NCBI RefSeq assembly: GCF_030272615.1
Contig: NC_081405.1
Span: 654,242,920 to 654,306,919, forward strand
Direction of reading: 5' to 3'
Source of the DNA: Cryptomeria japonica
Taxonomy: Eukaryota; Streptophyta; Pinopsida; Cupressales; Cupressaceae
DNA length: 64,000 nucleotides
The number at the start of each line of letters is the position of its first letter. The stretch's first letter is position 1. Below are positions 33,516 through 45,279 of the stretch, one piece after another. The notes beneath the pieces are model-generated. The model saw only the letters and a list, made by a program, of their open reading frames with translations, did no database searches and was not told where the DNA came from. The position numbers and the translations under genes were made by a program.

Positions 33516-35352
33516 AAAGAAGGAAGGGTTGAGAAGGTTCGGTCGGTCGAAGGATAGGAGGATTAGTTAAATACATTTTTAAATCTTCAAATGCTTGCTG
33601 ACAATCCTCATTCCATTGAAAAGTGATATTCTTTTTGAGAAGTTGAGTGAAAGGAAAAGTATGATCCGCAAGTTGAGATACAAACCTACGAATAGCTTGA
33701 ATCTTCCCTTGTAAGCTTTTAAGTTGAGACACATTTCTAGGAGGTGGCATGTTGACAATAGCATCTATTTTCCTAGTGTCCACCTCAATCCCATGATGCG
33801 AAACTATGAATCCTAATAGTTTTCCACTATCCACACCAAAAACACATTTTCGGGGATTCAAGCGCATGTGATATTTACGAATCCTTTCAAAAATTTGACG
33901 AAGGATTTTAATATGATCCATGCGAAGAAAGGATTTGGCTAAAATGTCATCAACATAATCCTCTAAAATCTTATGCATATAATCATGAAAGATAAGGGTC
34001 ATCGCTCGTTGATAAGTTGCACCAGCATTTTTAAGTCCAAAAGGCATCATTATCAAACAAAACGTACCCCAGGGAGTAGTGAAAGCGGTTTTGAATTGAT
34101 CTTGAGGGTTAATAAAAATTTGATTGTATCCTGAAAAACCATCCATGAAGGATAACAAGGCATGTCCTGCCGTAGAATCAACTATCATGTCAATGTTTGG
34201 AAGAGGAAAATCATCTTTTAAAGAAGCCTTATTTAGATCCCGAAAGTCGGTACACATTCTTATTTTGTTATCTGGTTTAGCCACAGCGACAATATTTGAA
34301 ATCCATGGGGAATAGTCAATAGGGTGGATAAATCCAGCCTCCAATAACCTTTCAATCTTAGCCTTAACAAGCAAAGCTACCTTAGGATTCATTTTTCGAA
34401 TCTTTTGTTTCACGGGCTTAGCATCAGGAACTAAGACAATGTTATGAGTAACAATCTTAGGATCTATACCAGGCATGTCAAAGTATGTCCAAGCAAAGAT
34501 CTTGGGGAATTCATGCAATAAATCTTCATATTGTTTTTGTTCCTCTCCATCCAAACATTTTCCAATTTTAATAACTTTCTCTTTATTGCAAGGGTCCATC
34601 TTAACATCAGTGGTGTCACTTATGAGAAGATTGCTTTGTTGAGGAGTATCCTTTAGCTGAGGGAATTCTTTCTCAATCTCATCATTATCTGTCTCTTTTC
34701 CAAAGTAGGCTTCAGTGTTCAAACAATAAGGGAGTCCCCTATTGTGATGATAATGAGGAAGAGTGTCATATGCTCCTAAAAATTCAGCTAAAGCATCATC
34801 GGTAGGGAAAACATCAAAAGCACAAACACACGAAGGATCCCCATCAATGTACTTGGGGTGTTGTATTGATAGAGAAGTAGAAATAACATTAACACTAATG
34901 CATGGTTTTTTAGAAGCTTTAGTGCGCTTGCAGGGATTATAGCCAAGTCCAAAGGCATAACTGTGAAAATTAGTCTCTAGAGGAACTTTTATCCCTTGTT
35001 CATGAGCACCGCAACCATTTCCATGATACCCATGCTTAGCAAAGATGCGAAAACCATGACCATAATGATCAGCCATTTCAAGAAGAGAAGGTGGTTTTTC
35101 ATAAGACAACGAGTCAAACTCTTCATAATTAGACATGTGAGGAGAAGACGTTTGAGAAGCGGCCACAAAATTATTACTCATAGGTTCGGGTAAGATTGAT
35201 TGATTTTTAGCTTCTTCCTTCTTTTCAACTTTAAGCTCTCTAGAAGGAACCTTATATTCACCCACAAAGGTAGGATTAAAATCAAGGGATCCCCAATCGT
35301 CGTCTTCAAGGATCTTCCCAGGATCAAAATCCTTCTTATGTGTAGTTTCAAG
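33469..35352 (-). pseudogene. Reverse transcriptase of the Tat element
   Basis: The connector FAWTYFDMPGIDPKIVTHN leads into RT blocks KIRMCTDFRDLNKASLKDDF, LLSFMDGFSGYNQIFINPQD, TPWGTFCLIMMPFGLKNAGA and the catalytic ILEDYVDDILAKS (YVDD, near 33950). The frame is continuous with the upstream protease ORF except for one TGA at 35353 (CGA would fit). It stays open to the RNase H, where a small deletion near 33508 shifts the frame. This is the best-preserved RT in the window. Confidence 0.9.
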
Positions 35353-36876
35353 TCAAGAAGAATCTTCTCCAAGAGCTCCAGACTCATCCAAAGAATTTTG
35401 ATCATCGGAGAGCGAGGATTCACCGATAGGTATCTTATTTAAAGATTCATCACTAGATGATGACGGCTTAGAAGAACCCCCCTTAGAAGTGGATGTTTGC
35501 AAACAAGCTTGAAAATTAGTATCACCTATCAAGGTATATGTCTTATTATTATAAATAAATTTAACTTGTCTATGCAATGTAGAAGGGACAGCTTGCATAC
35601 TGCGAATCCAAGGTCTCCCCAGTAGCAAGTTGTACGTTAGATTTCCCGACATAACATGGATAGGTGTAGGCAAAGTAACAGGCCCCACTGTGATGGGTAA
35701 GGTGATAGTACCTAATAAAGTTTTAGCCACATTATCAAAGCCTCGAATAGGACGAGAGTCTGGTTCAATAAAGGATGTATCCACATTCATCTTATGCAAA
35801 AGATTAATGCTACACACATTAAGACCAGAGCCATTATCTACTAGTGTTCGCCTTATAGCAGTGTCTTTCATGATAACCACAATCATCAAGGGATCATATT
35901 GTTGTTGAATTTCACTAGTAGGCAACTCATCTTGGGTAAACACAATTTGAGCTTTAGGATTCATCACAGAGTTAACCAAAGATGCTATATTACTAGATGT
36001 ATTCGGTGGAGGAACATTCAAATCTCTCAAGGCATCTTGTAACATTCCATGATGAGCGGAAGAAGTTTGAATAAAATCCCAAAGGGATATCTTAGTAGGG
36101 GTAGCTTTAAGTTGTTCTATGAGATCATATTCCTTACTAAGAACTTGCGAAATAAGGGGAGCTTGTGGAAGAACCGATTGAGGATTCAGAAGAGAAACTG
36201 GGATAACAGGAGGAGGACTAGGTTGCCTATTATTTCTGGTATGATAAGTATGGGCAACCGCATGATAACTCTCTCTAGTTATTTGCTTGGCATAATTATA
36301 GGGACTTATAGGTTTTCTTCCTTGCACCATGATGATTGGTTTATTCGGAGTACGAAAGGAATCATGATCATACCCTCCTTGGATAGTAAGGAGAGGTGTC
36401 TTAGGACCTTGAAAGGTGGGAGAAGGATAAGCTCCTTGGACTTCAAAGAGAGGCTTTTTATGCTCATTCAAGTTTATCATGTTAACTAATTTAGAAGTTT
36501 TGTTTTTGTTTAAAGATTTCGACAAAGCCACAAAGTCATCAAGAGCATCATCCAACAAAGCATGATCATATCTATTAAAAGTTTTATCTTTTGATTCAAA
36601 AGGAGACATCTCCTCATAGAGGGGATTGTTGAAAACAACCATGTTACTAGATTTAGTGGAAGAGTTGATAGGAATGTACCCTTGAGAGGACTCATTCAAC
36701 TTATCCTTCTCATCACAACGAAATGGCATAGTAACAAGGTTTATGAGTTTTTGGTAAAATGAAGGTTTGGCATGTTTAGGGTTCAAAAACTCATCTAAAG
36801 CTTCATCTAATTCATCTTGGCTATACTCATAATAATCATCATAAGCATGAACATTTTGCAAATAAAAGTCTGACAT
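35353..36876 (-). pseudogene. Leader ORF with aspartic protease, Tat element; no Gag capsid seen
   Basis: The first ATG after the PBS is at 36876 (MSDFYLQNVHAYDDYYEYSQ). The first 300 residues are polar, with repeated LLTIQGGYD / IIMVQGRKP / LFEVQGAYP units around residues 140-190, and show neither a gypsy capsid nor a CCHC knuckle. The protease follows from about residue 340 (RRTLVDNGSGLNVCSINLLH, ending YNLLLGRPWI). Tat elements usually encode a capsid here, so this element seems to lack Gag. A very divergent Gag cannot be excluded. Confidence 0.75.
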
Positions 36877-37019
36877 TTTGAAATAAAAAGTGCATGAAAT
36901 CTAAACACACAATGCAAAGAAATACACTCTTTTTTTTTTCTTTTTAATGAAAATGAAATGAAAACACACTAAATCTAGATCTAGATCTAACAAATGCAAT
37001 GCAAGAGGAAGCAATGATA

Positions 37020-37039
37020 GATTCACATCGGGTTCACCA
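37020..37039 (-). promoter_or_regulatory. Primer binding site of the Tat element
   Basis: On the minus strand it begins TGGTGAACCCGATGTG, 3 bp from the 5' LTR. The leading TGG pairs with a tRNA CCA end. I have not assigned the tRNA. Confidence 0.65.
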
Positions 37040-37042
37040 AAA

Positions 37043-38672
37043 TGTGTGGGGGAAAAAGCGAGACTAGGTTAATCATGCCCTAATCCTACCTTTTGACACA
37101 CATTACGAAATACGAAAGAGCCTAGAGATATCGCACAATTGGCTACTTCTTTTTGTGAAAGAGAGAGCCACGGGATATCTATTAGGATTTCTATTCCCTT
37201 GTTGAAATTGTAAGATCAAGTAATGCAAGTTCAAACCCTAATCCCAAAATGCAAGTATGAACTAATAACAAGATTGCAGAATTGAGATTAAACAATGAAC
37301 AGCTGTAAATACAAGGATGAAATAAGAATGCAGATGTGTACCCAGAGTCAAAATCGGACTGAAAATGTTCAGGACGGGGGCACGGGCGCCACTGTCCTAA
37401 AAACTGCACCGGAAACTGCTGTTCTGCACTCTGGAACACTGTCGGAAAGCTGTCTAAAAGCTGTCTGTCCGGAGGACCAGGGCGCCCAGCGCCTCTGTCC
37501 CAGGGACCAGGGCGCCCAGCGCCCCTGTCCCAGTCTTCTGCTCTGCAATTTGATACAAAGTGCTGTCTCGACCTTCTCTCTCCGGATCTGTATCCCGCAG
37601 CGTCGTCCGAATCCCGAAACCTGCAGTGATATCTGAAAAAGGGTGTATGAACGGCTATATAGGGTTTTGCCTTAGTCAAACCCCCGCTTCAGCGATTTCC
37701 ACCTCCACGAATAGCCAAGTTGTTCTGTAAAATGTATTGTGTCTACAGACCTAGTGTGTGTGCAAGGTCCTAAAATGCAAGAAAGCAAACTAGAGCAACC
37801 TAGAAAGTAAACCCTAATTGCTTGTAAATGATAACGTAAATGCTCTAAATCAAGATGCAAAGTGATCTAAAGCATGAATAAATGATGTATTGAAGCTTAC
37901 GTAAAGACATGAAAACAACATGAAATCATACCCAACCCTCAAGGTAGGAGTACAAGCCAATCTTCGGTCGGTAATCTCCTATTGTTCTTCAATGTCTTCC
38001 AAGCCCTAAGTGGATGAATGAATTTGATAGATGCTTGATAGAAGGATGTTGAATGTTGTTGAAGTCTTCAAAGATCTGCTCTTTCGCTACATATGAAGTT
38101 CCTGAAAACAAAAATCCGATCCCCTCAAATGAAGAAAGAGAGCTCTTATGTATGAAACCCTAGGTCGCAATTTCGTCTTTTGGCCGACCTAGAGATTGAA
38201 TATCCCGCCAATTTCTTGGGGTTAAGCTTTATTTTATGATTGGATCGCGCTCCTAAAATTTTGGGAAAAATGTCCGGGACCGTGTGCACTCCGGGCGCCA
38301 CGGTCCCGACAACTTTTCACCAAATTTTCAGGACCGTCAGATATGATGATTTTAGAGAGAATCCCGAAGTTACAGGTGATTTCGAGATGTTTTGACCCCC
38401 GAAATCAAGCCCCCAAGCTCAGAATAGGGCCTAATTAGGGTTTTTGATTAAGTGATGTATTGGAGGAATAAAATGAAAGGGGCACGCTTTAATGAAAGGG
38501 CCCGACTTTGTGATGTGGAAAATGGTGAAATAGAACCTTTAGACCTAATTAATTCGATTAATTAAGTGCTAAAGGGGAAATGCCATGCAAAGTGCAACTG
38601 CGCCAAGGCGGGTGCTAAACTAGGTGTTAAATTGTACTGCTTTAGCAAGTGCGTACAATTTATGATGTTACA
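37043..38672 (-). repeat. Tat 5' LTR (right)
   Basis: It starts TGTGTGGGGGAAAAAG and ends GATGTTACA. It contains the same GC-rich 30-bp duplication (37474-37503, 37504-37533) and a 24-bp extra stretch near 37229 beside the left copy. Differences from the left LTR are almost all transitions. Confidence 0.92.
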
Positions 38673-38677
38673 ATTCT
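38673..38677. repeat. Target-site duplication, right copy
   Basis: ATTCT, identical to 25990-25994, lies directly after the Tat right LTR. ORF3 of unit B resumes here. Confidence 0.95.
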
Positions 38678-41600
38678 TTGCCTATACAGGTTGGCTTTCC
38701 TCTCCACATTGGTTCTTCCTTCTGCTAACTTGGTCAGACCTTTTGCTAACTCACATGTGGATTTAATAATAGCATCCGATCTTTCTTCATCATAAGATGC
38801 ACACATAAGTTCTAAATCCACTACTCTTGGCATCCACTTATCCAAAATTGGCTCTAGAATAGCCCCGTCTTCATTCAACTCATTCCAAATATCAAAAATC
38901 TTCTTCATGCTATTGTGCACCATGGAAGACCCTATTGTGTCAGCAAAGCTCAAAATTTTGGCCTTTACCCTTTCCTCATATTTACTTGCAAACATGACCT
39001 GAGCCTATTTTAACTTCTCCAATTCATATTGAATGGTCTCAGCTGGTTGAAAACTAGAAGGCATAGGAGAAGGGGAAAATTCTATAATAGGACTAATAGG
39101 TGGAGGTTATACAAGAGAAGAATCTATCATTAGAGTAGAGGACTCACCTTGATGGTAATGTCCTAAAAATTGATGCTTCAATTCAGCAATGATGTTATCT
39201 TGGTTAGCTATTCCTTCTTCGGTCTCATTATAAGCCTTCAAGATTGTTTCTAATTTCAACTGGAGATTAGGTTTTTCCTTTGCGTCCATTTTTACCACTG
39301 CTACATTGAATTTTGCAGTGCCTAAAACTATGCTAGTAGCCTCTACCACCCCTATATCCTGAACTCTTCTTACTATCATGCCTCCTAGAAAATGAGACCT
39401 TGAGGTATCCTTCCTTTTTCTATTCTCACCCCTCTTTAAGGACCACATGACCAGAGCAACATTATCTTTGTTGAATTTCACTCCCTCCATAGGCTTGGTC
39501 TCTTTCATGACTGCTTCAAGTACCAAGGCATCTGCTATATCCCATTCAGGGAGGAGTAAAACACCAGCCTTTGATACCATTTCTCTTCCAGCTTCAGGAG
39601 TGATGGCTTTGAATTCACCCATCATTTCCTGTTTAAATTCTTCCTCCACTAAGTTTGTATCTTTGTGAGGCTGCTCACTCATTCTCTTTTCACATGTTGC
39701 CTTGAATTGTTCGATATTTTGTTTCCACACAAATTGCATGAAGGCCCCTGTTGTGACAAAACTGTTGTTAGCTAGGAACTCTTCACTAGCTTGCTTGACA
39801 ACCAGGTCTAACTCCTTACCTCTGAACTCATCTTCAGTTAAGTTCATTTTGGAACTAGGTGGCTCCTCTGGAATTTCCTCTTGTGTCTCTTCAAAGGTGT
39901 AAGCAATCTCTCTGAGGCTTCCTAACTTGCTAGACCTTCCTAACTTGTGTCTCTTTTAGCGAATTATTGGATGTCAATGACATCTTCAATTGTTCTCTTC
40001 CCTCTTGAAGTGGAGGGCTCACCTATTACTAGCATCAATATACTATATTTTGACCTTTTTAGCATCACATAATCACTAGGAGGGATGGCTTTAGCAAAGG
40101 CAGGCTTAGTTAGAACTAACTTAGCCTTGACAGGGTTATCTCTTATTATAGCCTCCTTCTTTTCTTTTAGAGTTTGCATTAAATCTTCAAAGTAAAGAAT
40201 TAAAAATTTGATCTTTTCCTCAAAGGGGTTGAAGCTAGACAGAGGGTCATAACTGCTATCAAATTGATGAATGAAATCCAGACCCTTTTTGTATGCCACC
40301 CACTTTTCTTTCCTCAATTCTTGCTCATCCAAACTGAATTCATTTCTGATTAGGTCCTCAGGGAAATGAAATTGTTGTGGCCAATCTTTGCATACTACTC
40401 TTCTCCTGAACATACCATTGAAAAAATCCTCAGGGTCAGCAAACCTGGTTACTATAGTAGACAACCAATACGGTTGAAAAAAGTCATCAAAGAATTTCTA
40501 ACCACCTTTGGTGATCACAAATTGATGGGCCATGGTAACAGTTGGGAAAATAGTTCCTTTACCCCTATTTGTCAGCTCTGCCTCTTGCACACCTCCAATT
40601 TGCCTTAAGACCTCTGCAATCCCTATTTTCAATGGGACCTGATAAGGCAATAAAAATGGAGTGCCTCTGAAACCATAAACTCTAAAAACTATAGAAACAT
40701 CGTACAAATACATATCACCCCAATTATGAACAATCTTAACACCTTCAGTAAACTCCTTAGGCCTGAGGAACTCCAAAAGAGCCTTTAGGATCCTAGGGTT
40801 CTATGGGCATAGAAGAATCCTAAGCCTAGATGAAAAGCATCTATCAAACTTCAAATGACTGACATCTTCTCTCTCCCAAGACAAAATTGTGCTCCACAGT
40901 TGCACATGCATCCCCTCACCTTCCTTTTATTTGATCAAATCCATTTCCTTAGCAAAATAATCAGCTCCTTTGAACAAAAATATGTGCATTAGAAGAGAAT
41001 ACCATCTAAAAGGTCTATCCACCTTACCATTTTTTATCCCTACAAGCCTTGCATGAATTTCATCAGTGAGGTAAGGTGCATAATCAAATGTCACTGCTAG
41101 AGAGGGATTCAGAATCTATGCCATCATTAACATGTAATGGGTTGGCATGGTTGTTTCCGCATCTTCCCCAAAGATCCAACATAGTGCCCAATACATGGAT
41201 TTTTCCCTTAAAGTGAACAAATTCAGGGAGAAGGGTTCCATGGTTCTAGGGCCCACTACAGTTAACCCTCCTATTTTAACAAAAAACTCCTTTAAAGGGC
41301 CACTCCTAAGGTGATCTTTCTGCACATCATAAACCTGGGCCAATGTTTCAAAATCAATAGGCTCTAATAAATTTGATGCCTCACTGAGCTTAAAAACATT
41401 CCTGAATTGATCATCATTGATTTCTATCAGGGCTCCTCCATTTACATTCCTCACACATCTAGCAACAAGATCATAATTGTGTGCGATCTGGGTTAGCAAG
41501 TCCACATCCATAAAAACCCTAGGGACTATGAGCTTCCCCACGTCTATTTCCCATATGCTATTCATTGGGGCACTAGAATGTCTCTGACTGAATCCCACTT

Positions 41601-41817
41601 TAAAAAGACCTAGCCCTGAAATCCCTATTTGTGAATCCCTTAACCATCTACCCTTGTCATATAAACCATCTCCGAACCTTAGACGGGGGGCTTTATGAAC
41701 TAATTCTTTGATTTTGGCTGCAGCATTTGAGGACATGGTCAATTGCTCTAGGAAGTCATCACATTTATTCCTATCTTGATAATTTACTTTCCTTGTGAAC
41801 CCCCTTCTTGTTGCCAT
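38678..41817 (-). pseudogene. ORF3 of unit B (N-terminal 1,040 codons)
   Basis: It starts at a clean ATG (41817, MATRRGFTRKVNYQDRNKCD) and aligns with ORF3 of unit A over its whole length, with blocks FGDGLYDKGRWLRDSQIGIS, EINDDQFRNVFKLSEAS, HNWGDMYLYDVSIVFRVYGF and FNGMFRRRVVCKD. The Tat insertion at 38672/25995 splits the last 140 codons away. Stops include TAG near 41115 (shared with A), TAA near 40930, TAG near 40802 and TAG at 40498 (A has TGG). A frameshift region lies around 39850-39960. The function is unknown; conservation between subfamilies suggests it was under selection while the family was active. Confidence 0.7.
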
Positions 41818-42119
41818 CCTATTAATGCAATTATATCAATTGAGATTCAAACAAAACTCTGATAAGGCAATCACATAGTAAAGAACCAATTTTTAAACTA
41901 TAATTAGCAAGCAAGACACAAAAAACTATTGTTCTCCTGAAGATATTCACTCTGCACCAGCTCCTTTGCAACAAAATCCTCGAAATGGTGCCAATATTCA
42001 ATTGATGTGGACCTTAATACAACAACTCAGCATTGAATTGAGACATTTATCCTGCATGCTTTGGCCATCAACTTAGAATTAAATTTGCAAATTCAATTCA
42101 AAAAGGGGCTCCAACAGAT

Positions 42120-43390
42120 CACTAGTTTTCTGAGTATTTCCCTGTTTTGTTGTTTCTCCATTTCATGGAGTTTAAAACCCCCGCACCCTTCCTTCATGAA
42201 TCAATGACGTCCGTTGGATCCTTCTATATTAGTAATGGGCCCCACCTTCTTATCCCTACTTCGCGAACACTAAATCTTGTGCACTTTGATCACATGAAAC
42301 AACATTGGTCGTCCGATCATTTTCCACTTGCTCGATCTTTACCACTTATGGTGATCGCTAGTCTTTTTTGCTAACTGCACACAACCATCATTGTTAGCAG
42401 TCTTTGCCGCTTCATGAAAGCTAACCACCCTGCATCTTTGGGCTATGAAACAAAATCCATCATTGGATCCACCTCGATATGTACACCATTTAACATACTC
42501 AAACCTTTAAAGTGGGCCCTCGGCTTGGAAACCACTTGCTTTGTTTCATCACCAGCGAATGAATCTTACATGTTGGTCTCCTATTCATTCAAAGAACTCC
42601 AACAGGCTCCATTCTAAGACCGCCACATGTTCTATTTCACCATGGGTTTCAACACCATCGTCGGTTAAATCAAAGCGGGCCCTCAAGCAATTCTTTGGAG
42701 CCACGTGCATCTGACAAGTCATCATTTCCCTCAACCAAGTGACCCACTTGTCCTGCCATGTCATCGAACGTGTGACTACCATGTCACTTCACTATTTTGC
42801 GAACGGTAATATTTGTTTGATTTGAGGTTACAAATCCATGTGAGCTGTCCGATCAATGATAAGTTGATCGGTCTTTAAAACCATGACCCACTTATCCTTT
42901 GGGCCCACCAACCTTTTTGCTTCTTTGCAGGATTTAAACCTCAGACAACTCTTCTTCATGAAGAAACAACAATCATTAGATCTTTGGAAACTACTTGCCT
43001 TGTAACCTCTTCATGACCACCTTGCCCGGGCCCTCCACCTTTTCTCTACTTCGCGAAAGGTAAAACACGGACGTCTTTCGACTGCGAATCTACGCGCACC
43101 ATTGATCTTCTCTAAGCTGATCATCCTTTAACCAAAGGAACCGCTTACCTCTAGGACCCGCCAACTCTTTCACTATTTTGCCGAGGGTAAACCACATGCA
43201 TCTTGGGCTAGTGAAGCAACGCGAGCCATTGGATCCAATACAAGATTCATTCCTTTTAGCTGACGAACAATCCTTTGGCCAGGCCCACTTACCCCTTTCG
43301 CCACTTTGCAAACACTAAATTGTAGGCATCTCTTCTTTGCAAAGCCACGCACACTGTAGGATCAACCCTGACTTGCATGATAGTTAAGAA
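42120..43390 (-). repeat. Degenerate tandem repeats between integrase and ORF3 (unit B)
   Basis: This shows the same pattern as 15020-16040: repeated CTACTTCGCGAA-type starts, a GTAAAC / CTAAAC phrase, a GCGAAA-type end, a TTGGATC phrase and GGGCCCACC. Units begin near 42165, 42260, 42408, 42788, 43055 and 43180. Unit lengths and sequences differ from unit A, so the array evolves faster than the flanking coding regions. Confidence 0.5.
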
Positions 43391-43840
43391 GCCGGACAAA
43401 GATTAAAACAAGACATAGGAAAAGGCATAAAAATGAAAATATTTAAAAGACTGCCTAGGGAAAACCTAAAGGGGGGGGGACATTTTCATGACAGAGCGAC
43501 CCTTCCACTTAAGTGGAAAGAGTAATGCAAGAATAGAACCCGAGGGTTTTTTAAAACATAGGAAGGGTTAAATCTTTCAAAAAACCTTAAACCCTCTTTG
43601 ACCCAAAAACACAGAGGCAACAAGGCCATGTCAAACACAACTTTGCAGATTTTAGCTGATTATGAGACAAGAAAACTCAATTTTCAAAATAGTGATAACA
43701 TCGGCTCTGACTCAGGATGGTTGATTTCAAGATAAACATAAGAATTCCAAAACTCTAGAGAACAGACCAAGACACAAGCCCAAAACAACCAACATAAACA
43801 AACCTAAATATATACAAACTAAGATCTACTATGCATGGAC

Positions 43841-44920
43841 TTAAGAGAAGTAATATTTCAGGAACTGTCCATGCACTGGAAATTCCTGTACCTCACCATT
43901 CATTTTCTGCAAAAAATATGAATCCTTTCCATTAAGATCATAAACCACAGAGGGGCCTATCCATAGTGAGTCAAAATTTTTATGTTTTCCTTTATCTTGC
44001 CCTTTTGCATTCCATTGAAGCACCATGTCACCAATTTGAAACTTTCTTAACAAGGTTCTTTTGTCAAATAGATATTTGGACTGCAACTGGATCTTCAAAT
44101 TCCTCTTATGGGCCAAAGTTCTAATTTCTTCCACCTCCACCATCTGAATCATTTTGTCTTCCATAGGTTCAGATAACTCCATGTCTTCAGCTTGCAGGAA
44201 CTTGTATACTAGAAGAAGATTATTGATTGGCACCCTAGATTATGTGCCATAGAGCAATTCAAGAGGTGAAACCCCAATTGCTTTCTTGACAGTAACCCTG
44301 TCTACCCATAGGGCCAACTTTAACTTCTGGTCCCAAGACCTTTTGTTCTCCTCAAGGATTTTCTTAATAATGTTCAAAAGGCTTTTATTGCTGGATTTAG
44401 CTTGCCCATTACCCTAAGGATGATATGGTGAAGAGTAGGACATAACTATTCCATGGCTGGTGCAAAATTCAATGAACTCCTCTGACCTGAAGCTCATGGC
44501 ATTATCCATCACTAGTTTCACAAGAACACCGAATCTGGTTATGACATTGTCCATCAGGAAGTCAATAACAACCTTACTTGTGGTTCTCCTAGTGGGTATA
44601 GCTTTAATCCACTTGGTGAAATAATTAGTGACTACTATAATCCACCTATGATCTCTTGCTGATTTCTCAACTATTTCTCCAATAAAATCAATGCCCCATT
44701 GGACAAAAAGGGCTTCCACTGTGACTGGGTTGAGGGGTAAAGCTCCCTCATACTTCAATTTGGATGAAAATTTCTAGCATGGGTCACATCTCCGGACATG
44801 TTCATGGGCATCTTTAAACAAAGTAGGCCAATAATATCCAGCTCGAACTATCTTACCAGCAGTTATTTTGGTAGAGTAGTGACCTCCACATACTCCATCA
44901 TGCATTTCAGTTAACATCTT
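43841..44920 (-). pseudogene. Integrase domain, unit B
   Basis: The order and motifs follow unit A: zinc module ending HVRRCDPC, WGIDFIGEIVEKS, LVMDNAMSFRSEEF and the C-terminal SLWIGPSVVYDLNGKDSYFL. The catalytic Glu after PYHP-GNGQA is AAA (Lys) near 44397, a different change from unit A's Gln. TAG stops replace Gln at about 44774 and 44414, where unit A keeps CAG or CAA. Confidence 0.8.
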
Positions 44921-45279
44921 TCTACCCTGGGATTTATCCAAACACATCAGCAATGCCCCATCTCTTTTCTGCTAATACAGATCACCCTGAATAAGGACAT
45001 ATTTTTTATATTTTAGTCTCAGTGTCCTTCTCTGGTTGTGGGTCATTCCCTCTGAATATGTTGCATTCCTTAAAAAATGCACTATCTTCGAGTATCACGG
45101 TTGTGTCTCAATACTTGTGACCAAGATGTTCTCAATTTCAACATTATTCACTTCAACATCAAGAAGGTTTGATTTAGCCATCAGCTTAGCAAGGCCTAAA
45201 CCTCTCACCAATTTAGTGATCTTAATCTCTAAATCAAACTCCTGAATTCTGGTTATCCATCTACATCTTTTACCAGTGA

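Larger units (their letters stand above)
25995..38672 (-). mobile_element. Complete Tat-lineage Ty3/gypsy element nested in ORF3 of unit B
   Basis: It has two LTRs (1,604 and 1,630 bp) with ends TGTGTGGGGG and TTACA, a 5-bp target-site duplication ATTCT, a PBS (37020-37039), a polypurine tract (27599-27614) and the domain order protease, RT, RNase H, aRNH, integrase on the minus strand. A plant mobile domain gene lies on the plus strand between integrase and the 3' LTR. About 40 differences by eye separate the LTRs. Pol is broken by one frameshift and a few stops. I see no capsid domain or zinc knuckle in its leader ORF, so it may depend on another element for Gag. Confidence 0.92.
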
